Below are positions 33,453 to 43,590 of a stretch of 64,000 nucleotides of DNA, piece by piece. The DNA is taken from positions 496,001 through 560,000 of the forward strand of contig NZ_MVDI01000003.1 in assembly GCF_002939305.1 (NCBI RefSeq). Reading direction: 5' to 3'. The stretch comes from Chroococcidiopsis sp. TS-821 (lineage in GTDB: Bacteria > Cyanobacteriota > Cyanobacteriia > Cyanobacteriales > Chroococcidiopsidaceae). A model generated the notes under the pieces. It had not been told where the DNA came from. It did not search any database and saw only the letters and a program-made list of their open reading frames with translations. How positions within the stretch are numbered: the stretch's first letter is position 1; each line of letters opens with the position of its first letter. Both the position numbers and the translations under genes were made by a program.

Positions 33453-34706
33453 TTATTCGGGTAGCCAGCCAAATTGTTGAACTAAGCATTCGGCGATGCG
33501 ACGGGCTGCGCCTGGTTTTCCCATACGTTGGTAGCCATTTTTGGCGATTTGTTCGAGTTTTTGAGGATCTTGAAGTAGCGATCGCACTGTATCCGCAACT
33601 TGTTTTGGATGTTCGAGTAAAATCAATGAGGAACCAAGATGGCGGCTTTGGGCTTCAGCAAAGGCATAAGTGTATTGTGGTCCATTTCCTGGAAAGGCGA
33701 TCGCACATTTTCCTAAACCAATAAATTGTTCGGTGGCTGTTCCCGCCATTGCTATTGCTAAATCGGCTTGGTGTAAGCAATCGTTGTAAGCATTTTGAGT
33801 TAGAATCACAGATGCATTTTTGTATTTAAATGTCAAGCCTTCCTGAGGAAAACCTGAGTTAATAAGACTTTGAATCAATGGTTCTAGAGTTAATGTCGGG
33901 GCGATCGCACCCAAAAAAACAAGCGATCGTGTCGGAAACGCGGCGATTAATTCGGTAACAGCAACGAGAATTTTTCGCCAATTTTCGTAAGCTTCAGGAG
34001 GGCGCGAACCAGGAAGTAAGAGAATTGTTAACCGCTGCGGATCGCGTTCTAACTTTAATACATTCTGCGCCTCTAATCGATCCATCATGGGGTTTCCCAA
34101 ATCGAACGCGGGAATTGCCAATTTTTGTAGAGTTTTAGTTGTTAACGTGTCTCGCGGAAAAACCGCTTTGCAACGTGGGTGCCTCATTAAATAGCGGTCG
34201 AAAGGATGATAAACTGAAGCTGACAAATTTTCTAAACGCGAGAGTAGCGATCGCCTAGGATGCCATCCAAACTCATCTTGTCGGTAATATTCTGATTTTG
34301 CTGTACCGATAAAAGCGTAATTCGCCCCACTGCTCCACGCAAAAAGTAACGGTACAATATCACCGACAGCTAAAATCGTTCCACCTTGTTTTGCCCAGCT
34401 ACGAACGACCTTCATTTGAGACAAAGTAAGTTTTAGCAAACCTCCTTGTAAATCTCGTAAAACTTGTCGACCATCCATATAGATAAATCCACCAGAAGGC
34501 ATTGTTTGCACTTTCCCAATAATGGGAATACTAAATTGAGTGTAAGCGCGTCCTTCGCCAACGATGGGTAAAGCGGCGATGTCAATTGCACTTAACTGCT
34601 GTAATTCTTGGAGAATTCGCACAGCGATAACATCTTCGCCGTGACCATTACTAAGGCAAAGTAACTTTATCGGAGAACTTGGGGAAAATGCTGATAAATT
34701 ATTCAT
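33453..34706 (-). CDS. Lipid-A-disaccharide synthase-related protein
   Basis: A 417-aa protein of the cyanobacterial LpxB-like family (TIGR03492 type), distinct from true LpxB. It has a glycosyltransferase-B-like layout with N-terminal LLCLSNGHGEDVIAVRIL, the central FPRDTLTTKTLQK and LTILLLPGSRPPEA, and the C-terminal ADLAIAMAGTATEQFIGLGK and FPGNGPQYTYAFAEAQ nucleotide-sugar region. The sugar acceptor is unknown. Divergent from the Omp85 gene, with 115 bp between. Confidence 0.88.
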   Translation of the reverse strand: MNNLSAFSPSSPIKLLCLSNGHGEDVIAVRILQELQQLSAIDIAALPIVGEGRAYTQFSIPIIGKVQTMPSGGFIYMDGRQVLRDLQGGLLKLTLSQMKVVRSWAKQGGTILAVGDIVPLLFAWSSGANYAFIGTAKSEYYRQDEFGWHPRRSLLSRLENLSASVYHPFDRYLMRHPRCKAVFPRDTLTTKTLQKLAIPAFDLGNPMMDRLEAQNVLKLERDPQRLTILLLPGSRPPEAYENWRKILVAVTELIAAFPTRSLVFLGAIAPTLTLEPLIQSLINSGFPQEGLTFKYKNASVILTQNAYNDCLHQADLAIAMAGTATEQFIGLGKCAIAFPGNGPQYTYAFAEAQSRHLGSSLILLEHPKQVADTVRSLLQDPQKLEQIAKNGYQRMGKPGAARRIAECLVQQFGWLPE

Positions 34707-34821
34707 TCAGAAACAAAATAACACCAGTATGTGTCTGTTAGTTCATAAATATAAGTTTGGTAATAGGTAATGGAATACGAACCATTAGCTACTAACCCCT
34801 ATAGATAGATGAATTAAACTA

Positions 34822-36780
34822 ATGATTATGCGTTTTTGTACTGCAATTTGTACCTTGGCTGGGTTGACTGCCATTGAGTTAATTTATACATCCTTAGCGA
34901 CGGCTAGCCCTCAAGTGTTAGTTCCTAGTAGCGATGTGCAGTATTATCAAGAATATCAAAACGCGTTTATTATTCCCACAAAAGAACCGACATCAAATCC
35001 AGCACGCGTAGCAACGACTTCGCAGCAGTTACCCGCAGCGCGTAACGAGTTATTTGTAACTGCAACAGATGTGCAAATCGTCGGTGCAAGCGAAGAATTA
35101 CAGCAAATTGTACGCAATGCGATTAAAACTCGTGTCGGAGGAGAAACGAGTGAAAGTCAGTTACAACAAGATGTCGCAGCAATTTTAGCGACAAATTTAT
35201 TTAGCAATGCCACAGTAAGTAGTAACCCAACGACAACAGGATTAAATGTCGTGTTTCAGGTGGAACCTGTCATTGTGCGATCGCTACAACTGGCAAATGC
35301 CAAAGTACTACCACAAAACATTGCAATAGAACGCATAAAACCACAAATTGGCAATCCCATAAGCCCGACAGCGCTCAGTCAAAGCGTCGAGCAAATCAAC
35401 GAGTGGTATGCTCAAAATGGCTATACTTTAGCGCGGGTCATCGCGATTCGTCCTAACCCACAAGGCGTACTCGCGCTAGAAGTCGCGGAAGGATTAATTA
35501 ATGATGTCAAATTCCGCTTTTCTGATGAAGATGGGCGATTTATTGACGATCGAGGTAAACCAATTCAAGGACGAACGCAACTTGATTTCCTTCGCCGCGA
35601 ATTGAATGTCAAACCTGGGCAAGTTTTTCGCGAAGAAACAGTTAAACAAGACTTACAAAAACTGTATCAGTTGGGATTATTTCAAAACGTCCGCGTCGCG
35701 TTAGAAGGCGATGCAACAAAAGTTGATGTCATTTATGATTTGACAGAAGCGCCTGCACGTGCTGCTAATTTTGGTGGTGGTTACAGTGATGATAGCGGAC
35801 TATTTGCCACAGTCAGCTACAAAGATTTTAATTTTGGCGGCGTAAATGATTCGATCGGGGCTGATATCCAAATTAGTCGCCGCGATATTCAATTCGATGG
35901 AAGTTTCACAAGTCCCTATCGCGCGAGTAACCCCGATCGCTTCGGGTATCAAGTTAATGCATTTCGGCGTCGCGGGATATCCTCAACCTTTGATGGTGAT
36001 GTTTCGTTACCCAACGACGATCGCCCGCGCGAAGCGCAATTTGGTGGAAGCGTTACCTTACAACGTCCGATTGATGATTGGCAAGCGTCAATGGGGTTAA
36101 ACTACAAGCGTACCAGTATCCGCGATCGCGCCGGTAATATTTCTCCTGAAGATGAGTTAGGAAATCCGCTAACTTTAAGCGGTACGGGAATCGACGATTT
36201 GACGACAATCTCATTTACAGCAACGCGCGATTTTCGCAATAACTTTGTTAATCCTACCGACGGTTCGGTACTCAGCCTCAGCGCAGAACAGTCAATTCCC
36301 ATCGGTCAAGGTGCAATCTCAATGAGTCGCCTACGCGCAAATTATAGTCAGTATATTCCAGTCGATCTCGTGGGTGGCAAAGACGATCCCGAAGTTTTCG
36401 CCTTTAACGTTCAAGGTGGGACAACGATTGGCGATTTACCACCGTACGAAGCCTTCAATTTGGGTGGTTTGAACTCAGTACGCGGGTACGGTAGTGGGGA
36501 AGTTGGCAGTGGGCGATCGTTTGTGTTAGCTTCGGCAGAATACCGCTTTCCGATCCTCGATTTTTTGGGAGGAGTTGTTTTTGCTGATTTTGCTTCCGAT
36601 TTAGGTTCGGGAGACACTGTCCTTGGAGAACCAGCGGTAGTCCGCGATAAACCAGGAACAGGCTTTGGCTATGGTGCTGGCGTGCGGGTAAATTCGCCGA
36701 TTGGTTTAATTCGTGCTGATTTTGGATTCAACGATCGAGGAGAAAGTCGCTTACAATTCGGATTCGGTCATCGCTTTTAA
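34822..36780 (+). CDS. Omp85/BamA-family outer membrane protein
   Basis: A 652-aa outer membrane assembly or transport protein. A signal peptide occupies about residues 1-28. POTRA domains follow between about 80 and 310 (the [19 protein letters not shown] and [13 protein letters not shown] strands). The 16-strand barrel spans about 320-652, with the [21 protein letters not shown] loop (RGY motif) and a C-terminal Phe in [10 protein letters not shown]. It is one of the cyanobacterial Omp85/Toc75 homologues. It could be BamA or a TamA-like paralogue, and the sequence alone does not decide. Confidence 0.9.
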   Translation: MIMRFCTAICTLAGLTAIELIYTSLATASPQVLVPSSDVQYYQEYQNAFIIPTKEPTSNPARVATTSQQLPAARNELFVTATDVQIVGASEELQQIVRNAIKTRVGGETSESQLQQDVAAILATNLFSNATVSSNPTTTGLNVVFQVEPVIVRSLQLANAKVLPQNIAIERIKPQIGNPISPTALSQSVEQINEWYAQNGYTLARVIAIRPNPQGVLALEVAEGLINDVKFRFSDEDGRFIDDRGKPIQGRTQLDFLRRELNVKPGQVFREETVKQDLQKLYQLGLFQNVRVALEGDATKVDVIYDLTEAPARAANFGGGYSDDSGLFATVSYKDFNFGGVNDSIGADIQISRRDIQFDGSFTSPYRASNPDRFGYQVNAFRRRGISSTFDGDVSLPNDDRPREAQFGGSVTLQRPIDDWQASMGLNYKRTSIRDRAGNISPEDELGNPLTLSGTGIDDLTTISFTATRDFRNNFVNPTDGSVLSLSAEQSIPIGQGAISMSRLRANYSQYIPVDLVGGKDDPEVFAFNVQGGTTIGDLPPYEAFNLGGLNSVRGYGSGEVGSGRSFVLASAEYRFPILDFLGGVVFADFASDLGSGDTVLGEPAVVRDKPGTGFGYGAGVRVNSPIGLIRADFGFNDRGESRLQFGFGHRF

Positions 36781-36787
36781 GAAGGAG

Positions 36788-36828
36788 CGATAAAGTAGAA
36801 GTCGAGATTTATACTTCATACTTTATCG
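36788..36828 (+). promoter_or_regulatory. Inverted repeat between Omp85 and kinase genes
   Basis: Perfect 10-bp arms CGATAAAGTA (36788-36797) and TACTTTATCG (36819-36828), extendable with GAAGT/ACTTC, form a stable hairpin 20 bp before the kinase gene. No T-run follows, so it is more likely an mRNA processing or stability element than a terminator. Confidence 0.5.
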
Positions 36829-36848
36829 TTCTTGTAAGAGGAGTGGTC

Positions 36849-38294
36849 ATGTTAGTTGGAAAAAAATTGCAACGCGGGAAGTATACCTTAGACCAGGAAA
36901 TTGGGCGCGGTGGCTTCGGAATTACGTTTAAAGCGACTCACCACTACTTAGGTCAAGTTGTCGTTATTAAAACAATCAACGAAGAACTGCGCCAGCATCC
37001 TGATTTTGTCAGTTTCTATCGGCAATTTCAGGATGAAGCCCGCAGATTAGCAACTTGCGTCCATCCTAATATTGTCCGCGTGAGCGATTTTTTTGTAGAG
37101 GACGCATTACCTTACATGGTGATGGACTACGTTCCTGGTCAAACGCTGGATCAAGTTGTTTTTCCTAACAATCCGCTTCCAGAAGCAACGGCAATTCACT
37201 ACATTCGCCAAATTGCAGCAGCTTTACAAGTAGTACATAAAAATAATTTATTACATCGCGACGTTAAACCACAAAATATTATCTTACGCCAAGGTACGCA
37301 AGAAGTTGTCTTAATTGACTTTGGCATCGCCCGCGAATTTACCCCAGGTCATACACAAACGCATACAAATATTGTTTCCGAAGGCTACGCACCAATCGAA
37401 CAGTATTTACCTCACGCACCGCGGACACCAGCATCTGACGTGTACGGTTTAGCCGCGACATTGTATTCGTTATTAACTGCGAAAGTTCCTGTTGCAGCAA
37501 GTTTACGCGATCGCGTCCCGATGCAAACACCCCGCGATCTCCAACCGCAACTGAGTATTGCGATTAACCAAGCTGTCATGCGTGGAATGGCGGTAGAAGC
37601 GAAGTTTCGCCCTGCGACTGTTGCAGAATGGCTGGCTTTATTACCTTCCGAGTCCTTCAATGCAGCGGAGATGCAAACACAACCAGCATCGACTCATACT
37701 GCTAGTACGGTTGCGGTAATTCCCCAGCCACAATCGATAGAACCGCCACGACAGGTTGTTGTCCCTCAGCGTAAGCGAGGATTATCTGGAATTGTACTTG
37801 GTCTTGGAGCCGCAGCGATCGCAGGAGTGGCAGCAGTTGCAGTTGCTAGCGTGATGTCTGAAGATGATAGTTCTCAACCAACGGCGCCGGCGATCGTCCC
37901 ACCTAGTAATCTTCAACAAACGGGTGAAAACAACACCCAAGTTACGCCATCGCCACAACCCGAAACGACAACACCGCCAGAAGAACCAGCACCTTTTCGT
38001 TGGCGTCCGCGTACCCCTGTTGAATCAGAAGAATCAGCAACACCAACAGAAACACCCTCACCATCTCCCACGGAATCTCCTACCCCAGATCCAGCACCCG
38101 AATCGCCTTCGGTGGTAGACACGCCACAACCTACACCTGAACAACCATCTGAACAACCTTCACCGACAGAAGAAGCACCATCAATCGTAGTTCCAACACA
38201 GCCTGCTCCTCCAACACCGCCAGCAACTGAAGAACCGCAAACGGGTGATAACTTAAATGCACCAATTCAATCGCCAGAACCTCTGTCAGAATAA
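36849..38294 (+). CDS. Hanks-type Ser/Thr protein kinase with membrane anchor
   Basis: A 481-aa kinase. Residues about 1-270 are the catalytic domain: glycine loop [11 protein letters not shown], Lys in [15 protein letters not shown] catalytic loop, DFGIARE metal motif and the [10 protein letters not shown] activation segment. A membrane helix at about 310-332 ([18 protein letters not shown]) is followed by about 150 residues rich in Pro/Thr/Glu, probably outside the cytoplasm. I chose the ATG at 36849, two codons after a GTG. Targets are unknown. It and the PP2C at 9.3-11.5 kb could be partners, which is speculation. Confidence 0.92.
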   Translation: MLVGKKLQRGKYTLDQEIGRGGFGITFKATHHYLGQVVVIKTINEELRQHPDFVSFYRQFQDEARRLATCVHPNIVRVSDFFVEDALPYMVMDYVPGQTLDQVVFPNNPLPEATAIHYIRQIAAALQVVHKNNLLHRDVKPQNIILRQGTQEVVLIDFGIAREFTPGHTQTHTNIVSEGYAPIEQYLPHAPRTPASDVYGLAATLYSLLTAKVPVAASLRDRVPMQTPRDLQPQLSIAINQAVMRGMAVEAKFRPATVAEWLALLPSESFNAAEMQTQPASTHTASTVAVIPQPQSIEPPRQVVVPQRKRGLSGIVLGLGAAAIAGVAAVAVASVMSEDDSSQPTAPAIVPPSNLQQTGENNTQVTPSPQPETTTPPEEPAPFRWRPRTPVESEESATPTETPSPSPTESPTPDPAPESPSVVDTPQPTPEQPSEQPSPTEEAPSIVVPTQPAPPTPPATEEPQTGDNLNAPIQSPEPLSE

Positions 38295-38468
38295 GAAAGA
38301 TGAGGTGCGGTCGCGTTAAGTGTTGATGGTCAAGGCGATCGCGCACCGATCGCCAGAGTCTTAAGTGCGATAAATTGATGTTGTTGAGTACTTTCAACTC
38401 AATAACTAAATTTTCAGTTGTTTAACAACTAGGTATTGTTTCTCAAACCGTTATCATCAAATCTTTAA

Positions 38469-39140
38469 ATGTTTTTTAAAAAACTTTTATTTTACTCTTT
38501 AACTCTTTCTGCTGGTCTTTTGTCTTTACTCCTGATTGTCTCATTACTTCCTAAAAGATTGGGAATTTCTGCACAAGCGAATGAGGTAACAATCTGCGTA
38601 AATCAAGTTGGTATTCATACTAATATTATTGTGCCTGTAAAAAATGAGCTACATAATTGGCAACAATTTTTAAATCTTAAAGAAATTGGTACAGATCCTC
38701 TAGGAAATTATCAATACTTAGGTTTTGGTTGGGGCGATCGCGATTTTTATCCAAGAAATCCTAGCGAAATTCAGGAAATCGTTCCTTTGGGAATACAAGC
38801 CTTATTCTTCTCTCGTGGCTCTGTCATGCGAGTCCAAGGCTATCCAGAAATACCTCAACATCACGATATTCACTGCGTAGGAGTAAATACTTCAAACTAT
38901 TTAAACACTGTACAATTTATTCAAAACTCTTTCGAATTAACTCCTCAAGGACAAACAATATTGTTCGTGCGCAGTGAGGAATCAGAAGCTAGCTATTACG
39001 AGGCAAGAGGTCACTATTCAATTTTAAGAAATAGTAATAATTGGACTGCTGAGGGATTAAGACAAGCAAACATCAACACCCCCCTATGGGCAGGAATTCC
39101 GCAAGCCGTCATGTTTCACGTAAGTCGAACTCCTACCTAA
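38469..39140 (+). CDS. DUF2459/TIGR02117 family protein
   Basis: A 223-aa protein with an N-terminal membrane helix or signal anchor (LLFYSLTLSAGLLSLLLIVSLL, residues 6-27). The body follows the TIGR02117 pattern: VGIHTNIIVP, YLGFGWGDRDFY, GSVMRVQGYP and a late RGHYSILRNSNNWTAEGL that resembles a Cys/His-type hydrolase layout. The family includes urease-associated and lipoprotein-like members. Its activity is unproven. It probably faces the periplasm. Confidence 0.82.
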   Translation: MFFKKLLFYSLTLSAGLLSLLLIVSLLPKRLGISAQANEVTICVNQVGIHTNIIVPVKNELHNWQQFLNLKEIGTDPLGNYQYLGFGWGDRDFYPRNPSEIQEIVPLGIQALFFSRGSVMRVQGYPEIPQHHDIHCVGVNTSNYLNTVQFIQNSFELTPQGQTILFVRSEESEASYYEARGHYSILRNSNNWTAEGLRQANINTPLWAGIPQAVMFHVSRTPT

Positions 39141-39244
39141 TATCATCTTCGGCTAAATCACCAGAATATTGGTATCGTTACGCTGTTATTAGGGGATAGT
39201 TACTATTTACTAATCTCTTGGAGAACTTTTCAAAAAACTTATAC

Positions 39245-39604
39245 TTACATGCGACTAATATAAGGCGATCGCTCGCGTAAACTTTGCAATGCAGCAATTT
39301 GTTTGGCTTGCTCATTGAGGCGAATCGAAAGGCGATCGCACACTAATTCACACAACTCAAACGCGATCGGATCGGCAATTTGGTAATAAACATTACCCCC
39401 TTGGGGAGTACGAGTGACAATACCCGCTTGTAGCAAGACTTTCAAATGCTTCGAGACATTCGCTTGTCCGAGTCCAGTTATAGCAATAATTTCAGTGACA
39501 TTTTTTGCGCCTGAAGTCAAACTACTCAAGACAGTTAATCGACTCACTTCAGATAAGACTTTGAAATATTCTGCAACAGGGGCAAGAGCTTGAGGAGATT
39601 GCAT
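39245..39604 (-). CDS. ArsR-family HTH transcriptional regulator
   Basis: A 119-aa winged-helix regulator: LSEVSRLTVLSSLTSGAKNVTEI, then recognition helix GLGQANVSKHLKVLLQAGIV and wing PQGGNVYYQIAD. Two Cys (ELCELVC) near the C-terminus could be a sensing site. I chose the ATG at 39604 (MQSPQALAPVAEYF); the longer frame adds a hydrophobic N-terminus foreign to the family. It follows nrtD on the same strand with 115 bp between and may be a separate unit. The ligand is unknown. Confidence 0.85.
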   Translation of the reverse strand: MQSPQALAPVAEYFKVLSEVSRLTVLSSLTSGAKNVTEIIAITGLGQANVSKHLKVLLQAGIVTRTPQGGNVYYQIADPIAFELCELVCDRLSIRLNEQAKQIAALQSLRERSPYISRM

Positions 39605-39719
39605 GAATATCCTTAAAACAGCATAAGATTGAAGAAATGCCACTATATCGCGCATAAGTAATATAATGGCGGTAAAAAAACGCACAAAGCATATTTGAGC
39701 GAAGATCCTAAGTTACACT

Positions 39720-40568
39720 CTATTCATCATGGGCAAAACGATGATAGAGGAAATCAAGTGCGTAGTTACGCAGTTTGTAGTATTGCGGATCTTCCATAAT
39801 GCGGGCGCGATCGCGGGGGCGGGGAAACGGAATTTCCATGATTTCTCCAATTTTTGCGTGAGGACCATTCGTCATCATCACCAAGCGATCGGCTAAGAAC
39901 AAAGCTTCATCAATATCGTGCGTAATCATCAACACTGTACAGCGATGGTCGTTCCAGATCTTCAACAGTTCTTCTTGTAATTCTTCTTTAGTAATCGCAT
40001 CCAATGCCCCAAAAGGTTCATCTAAAATTAATACTTGCGGACGAATTGCTAAAGCTCGTGCGATGCTTACCCGCTGTTTCATTCCTCCTGAAAGTTGCGG
40101 TGGTTTTTTATCCGCAGCTTCCGCGAGTCCTACCATTGCTAAATGTTCGCGGACAATGGCTCTTTTTTCCGCTTGCGGTTTATTCGGGTAAACGGCATTA
40201 ACCGCTAAGTAGATATTTTCAAACGCAGTCCGCCAAGGAAGCAAAGCATAGTTTTGGAAGACAACCATGCGATCGGGACCTGGTTTTGTAATCGGTTTAG
40301 AACCTAGCCGCACTTCTCCCGAAGTCGGGTGATTAAACCCTGCAACCATGTTGAGGAGTGTTGACTTACCACAACCAGAGTGACCGATAACACAAATAAA
40401 TTCACCTTCAGCAACCGTGAGATTAACTCCCTCTAAAACTGTGTAGGGACCTTTTGATGTCGGATAAACCTTCGAGACATTTTCCATCACCAAAAAAGGT
40501 TCGCGTTGCGTTGCAACTGACACGGTTTGTCTTGCTGTCTCGGTATAAGCAAAAGTGCGATTAAACAT
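39720..40568 (-). CDS. nrtD: Nitrate/nitrite ABC transporter ATP-binding protein NrtD
   Basis: A 282-aa ATPase of the nitrate/sulfonate/taurine class. Walker A is GHSGCGKST, the Q-loop is VVFQNYALLPWRT, the signature is LSGGMKQRVSIARAL, Walker B is VLILDEPFGALD and the switch His is MITHDIDEAL. It is about 60 bp after nrtC on the same strand and is the last gene of nrtABCD. It pairs with NrtC to power NrtB. Confidence 0.93.
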   Translation of the reverse strand: MFNRTFAYTETARQTVSVATQREPFLVMENVSKVYPTSKGPYTVLEGVNLTVAEGEFICVIGHSGCGKSTLLNMVAGFNHPTSGEVRLGSKPITKPGPDRMVVFQNYALLPWRTAFENIYLAVNAVYPNKPQAEKRAIVREHLAMVGLAEAADKKPPQLSGGMKQRVSIARALAIRPQVLILDEPFGALDAITKEELQEELLKIWNDHRCTVLMITHDIDEALFLADRLVMMTNGPHAKIGEIMEIPFPRPRDRARIMEDPQYYKLRNYALDFLYHRFAHDE

Positions 40569-40627
40569 TGCAATTCCAAATTCTAAATTTCAGTTGAATG
40601 AACGTAGTAATGTCTTTCCCTTACCCC

Positions 40628-42634
40628 TTACGCCGCCACAAGCGGACGTCGCGCATCAAGCACAACTTCAGCGATCGAGAAATCGCGCTTGATCGCTAAG
40701 CTGTTAAGATAACCAATCGGATCGTCCGCATTAAACACCGTTCCGTCAAATAACTTAATCGGCTGACGAGTATAACTAATATCTAATCCCAGTTCCCTGG
40801 CAGCAGTACTAAAGACACCAACCTTGCAAATGCGTTCGACAATTTCTACCCAGTTTCTCGGAAACGGAGTATCACCCCACCGCGCGAGTTGTGTCATAAT
40901 CCACAGTTGTTCGGTACGACTCGGACGATTGATTGCCGAATCTGCATAAAACTGGTGATGTGCGTACTCTCGCATCGGACGATCCAAACTACACGTTGCG
41001 GTATTCGGATCTTCGATTTGGATATAAGCAAGATCTGTGCTGACGTACTCGCGCCGTGCAACGATTTCGCGCACTTCTTCAGAATTTGCCGGCTCTGCGC
41101 AGTAACGACATGCTTCTAAGAGTGCTTTCACTAACGCAATATGCGTGTTAGGATACGCTGCTGCCCAATCTTCACGCACGCCGAGAACTTTACCAGGATG
41201 TCCTAACCAAATTTCCAAGTCTGTCGCTATGGTAAAACCAACACCTTCTTCCGCAGCGCGGATATTCCAAGGTTCTCCAACGCAGTAACCGTCGATTGTT
41301 CCGGCTTGTAAGTCTACAATCATTTGTGCGGGAGGAATCGTTTTAAGCGAAACATCGCGATCGGGATCGATACCACCTGCGGCTAGCCAGTAACGCAGGA
41401 GTAAATTGTGCATCGAACTTGGATGTACCATACCCATGCGATGCTGTTTATTGGCAGTAGAATGCAGATAGGCTTTGAAGTCAGATAGTGTATAAATGCC
41501 TTGTTCGTAAAAGCGTTTGTCGAGCGTGATCGCGTTACCGTTACGCGTCATTGTTAGCGACGTTACAACAGGTAACGGACGGTTATCGTATCCTCCCAAA
41601 GTTAACCACATAGGCATCCCTGAAGGCATTTGCGCAGCATCTAAATATCCGCCAGTCATGCCATCGACAATTCCCCGCCAACTTGTTTCGCGTACGAGAG
41701 TCACTTCATCCAAACCATGCTTTGTAAAAAAGCCTTTTTCTTTAGCAACTGCTAAGGGAGCGCAAGCTGTGAGAGGAACAAAGCCGATCTCTAAATTGAC
41801 TTTTTCTAAGCCGTGACGCGAAATTGCTGCCGTTTTCCGTGCCCGAATTTTTTTGATGCGCTTCTGCTGATTGAGGAAGTAAATCATCTCACTGCGCAAG
41901 CTGTAGTAACTAGGGTGTTCGACAACTTCCATGCGCTTGCGCGGACGCGGAATATCTACTTCGAGAATTTGACCGATTTTTGATTCGGGTCCATTGGTTA
42001 ACATGACAATGCGATCCGATAGCAATACAGCTTCATCGACATCGTGCGTCACCATAATTGCAGTAACGTGGTTTTCCTCACAAATCCGCATCAGTTGTTC
42101 TTGCAAGTTACCCCGTGTTAAAGCATCTAACGCCCCAAAAGGTTCGTCGAGTAGAAGTAATTTCGGACGAATGGCTAAAGCGCGGGCGATCGCAACGCGT
42201 TGTTTTTGTCCGCCGGATAGCATCTCTGGGGGTTTATCGGCGTGAGGACGCAACCCGACCATATCAATATGTTGTTCGACGATCGCGCGGCGTTCGCCTG
42301 CGGGTAAATCTTTCATCGTGGCATTCACAGCCAAGGCAATATTTTCGCGGACGGTACGCCAAGGTAGCAGCGAATAATTTTGAAAGACGACCATGCGATC
42401 GGGTCCTGGTTTGGTAATTCGCTGTCCTTCAAGGGTGACGACGCCTTCTGTGGGTAAATCTAAACCTGCCACCATATTTAATAATGTTGATTTACCGCAA
42501 CCAGAGTGACCAATTAAGGAAACAAATTCGCCTTTTTTGATTTGGAGATCGATGCCTTTGAGAGCTACGTATTGCCCACCACCGGCTAAATCAAAGACTT
42601 TATCAATGTTATCAACAGCAACGAATACAGACAT
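40628..42634 (-). CDS. nrtC: Nitrate ABC transporter NrtC (ATPase fused to NrtA-like domain)
   Basis: A 668-aa two-domain protein. Residues about 1-260 are an ABC ATPase (GHSGCGKST, LSGGQKQRVAIARAL, LLLLDEPFGALD). The rest is a NrtA-like nitrate-binding domain (LEIGFVPLTACAPLAVAKEKGFF, GTIDGYCVGEPWNIRA). In Synechococcus this second domain mediates inhibition of transport by ammonium. I chose the ATG at 42634; the longer frame to 42745 starts inside nrtB and reads through a heptamer repeat. Confidence 0.94.
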   Translation of the reverse strand: MSVFVAVDNIDKVFDLAGGGQYVALKGIDLQIKKGEFVSLIGHSGCGKSTLLNMVAGLDLPTEGVVTLEGQRITKPGPDRMVVFQNYSLLPWRTVRENIALAVNATMKDLPAGERRAIVEQHIDMVGLRPHADKPPEMLSGGQKQRVAIARALAIRPKLLLLDEPFGALDALTRGNLQEQLMRICEENHVTAIMVTHDVDEAVLLSDRIVMLTNGPESKIGQILEVDIPRPRKRMEVVEHPSYYSLRSEMIYFLNQQKRIKKIRARKTAAISRHGLEKVNLEIGFVPLTACAPLAVAKEKGFFTKHGLDEVTLVRETSWRGIVDGMTGGYLDAAQMPSGMPMWLTLGGYDNRPLPVVTSLTMTRNGNAITLDKRFYEQGIYTLSDFKAYLHSTANKQHRMGMVHPSSMHNLLLRYWLAAGGIDPDRDVSLKTIPPAQMIVDLQAGTIDGYCVGEPWNIRAAEEGVGFTIATDLEIWLGHPGKVLGVREDWAAAYPNTHIALVKALLEACRYCAEPANSEEVREIVARREYVSTDLAYIQIEDPNTATCSLDRPMREYAHHQFYADSAINRPSRTEQLWIMTQLARWGDTPFPRNWVEIVERICKVGVFSTAARELGLDISYTRQPIKLFDGTVFNADDPIGYLNSLAIKRDFSIAEVVLDARRPLVAA

Positions 42635-42640
42635 AGTGGT

Positions 42641-42673
42641 TTGGTAATTGGTAATTGGTGATTGGTAATTGGG
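42641..42673. repeat. Heptanucleotide tandem repeat between nrtB and nrtC
   Basis: Imperfect tandem copies of TTGGTAA (TTGGTAATTGGTAATTGG and onward) fill the nrtB-nrtC spacer. Repeats of the same unit occur at 43530-43560, 48494-48517 and 59053-59107. They are of the short tandem repeat (STRR) type long known in cyanobacterial genomes. Confidence 0.85.
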
Positions 42674-42674
42674 A

Positions 42675-43514
42675 TTAAGTTTTTTGTCCCTGAGGTACGA
42701 TGAGGGTTTCGATCCATGCCATGAGTTTGTCGAGGAGTAAGCCAACGATACCGATGTAGATGAGGGCTAAAATGACTTCGCTGACGTTGTTGTTTTGGTA
42801 TGCTTCCCAGATGAAGAAGCCGATGCCAACGATACCGGACATAACGATTTCTGCGGCGATAATAGCTAACCATGCTAAACCGATCGCAATTCTCAATCCA
42901 GTGAAAATGTAGGGTAAGGCAGCGGGAATGAGAATGTTGAAGAAATACTCTTTGCGGGTTAGTTGCAATACTTTGGCAACGTTGTTGTAGTCTTGGGGAA
43001 TCTGTTTAACGCCTACGGCAGTGTTGATTAAAATGGGCCATATTGCAGTGATGAAGATTACAAATAATGCTGCGGGTTCGTTTTGGCGTAATGCAGCAAG
43101 GGAAATGGGAACCCAAGCCAGAGGTGGTACGGTTCGTAGTAGTTGAAAGATCGGGTCTAAAGCTTTGGACATGACTCTGCTTGTACCGATCAAAATACCT
43201 AAACCAATACCAATAATTGCCGCTAAAATATAACTAATGGCGACGCGCTGTAAACTAGCTAAAATTTGCCAGAATAAACCTACATTTGTGCCGCCTAAGT
43301 TAAAGAAAGGCCAAAAAATTAGTATCCAGGTGTCTTGAACAACTTGAATTGGTCCAGGTAAGGTTGCACCAGGTGTCAAAGAGAAGAGTTGCCAAATAAC
43401 TAGAAAAATGGCGATCGCTACGATTGGCGGTACAAGGTCGGGAAATCGTTTATTGATCCTTGAAAACCACGGACTTTGTAAGCCTCTAGCAGGACGGGTG
43501 CGTAACGTTGTCAT
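42675..43514 (-). CDS. nrtB: Nitrate ABC transporter permease NrtB
   Basis: A 279-aa inner membrane permease with six to seven helices. The BPD inner-membrane signature is LPAALPYIFTGLRIAIGLAWLAIIAAE with the EAA-type loop, and the start region is RTRPARGLQSPWF. The AWVPISLAAL and PILINTAVGVKQIP segments are typical of NrtB/SsuC. It lies between nrtA and nrtC in one operon. Confidence 0.94.
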   Translation of the reverse strand: MTTLRTRPARGLQSPWFSRINKRFPDLVPPIVAIAIFLVIWQLFSLTPGATLPGPIQVVQDTWILIFWPFFNLGGTNVGLFWQILASLQRVAISYILAAIIGIGLGILIGTSRVMSKALDPIFQLLRTVPPLAWVPISLAALRQNEPAALFVIFITAIWPILINTAVGVKQIPQDYNNVAKVLQLTRKEYFFNILIPAALPYIFTGLRIAIGLAWLAIIAAEIVMSGIVGIGFFIWEAYQNNNVSEVILALIYIGIVGLLLDKLMAWIETLIVPQGQKT

Positions 43515-43529
43515 TAACTTGGTTCTCCT

Positions 43530-43560
43530 AATTGGTGATTGGGAATTGGTAATTGGTTGC
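43530..43560. repeat. Heptanucleotide tandem repeat between nrtA and nrtB
   Basis: AATTGGTGATTGGGAATTGG and the following AATTGGTTGC repeat the same seven-base unit as the nrtB-nrtC spacer. It lies in the leader of nrtB. Confidence 0.8.
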
Positions 43561-43590
43561 TGAAACCTTGAAGCTATTACCCATTACCGC

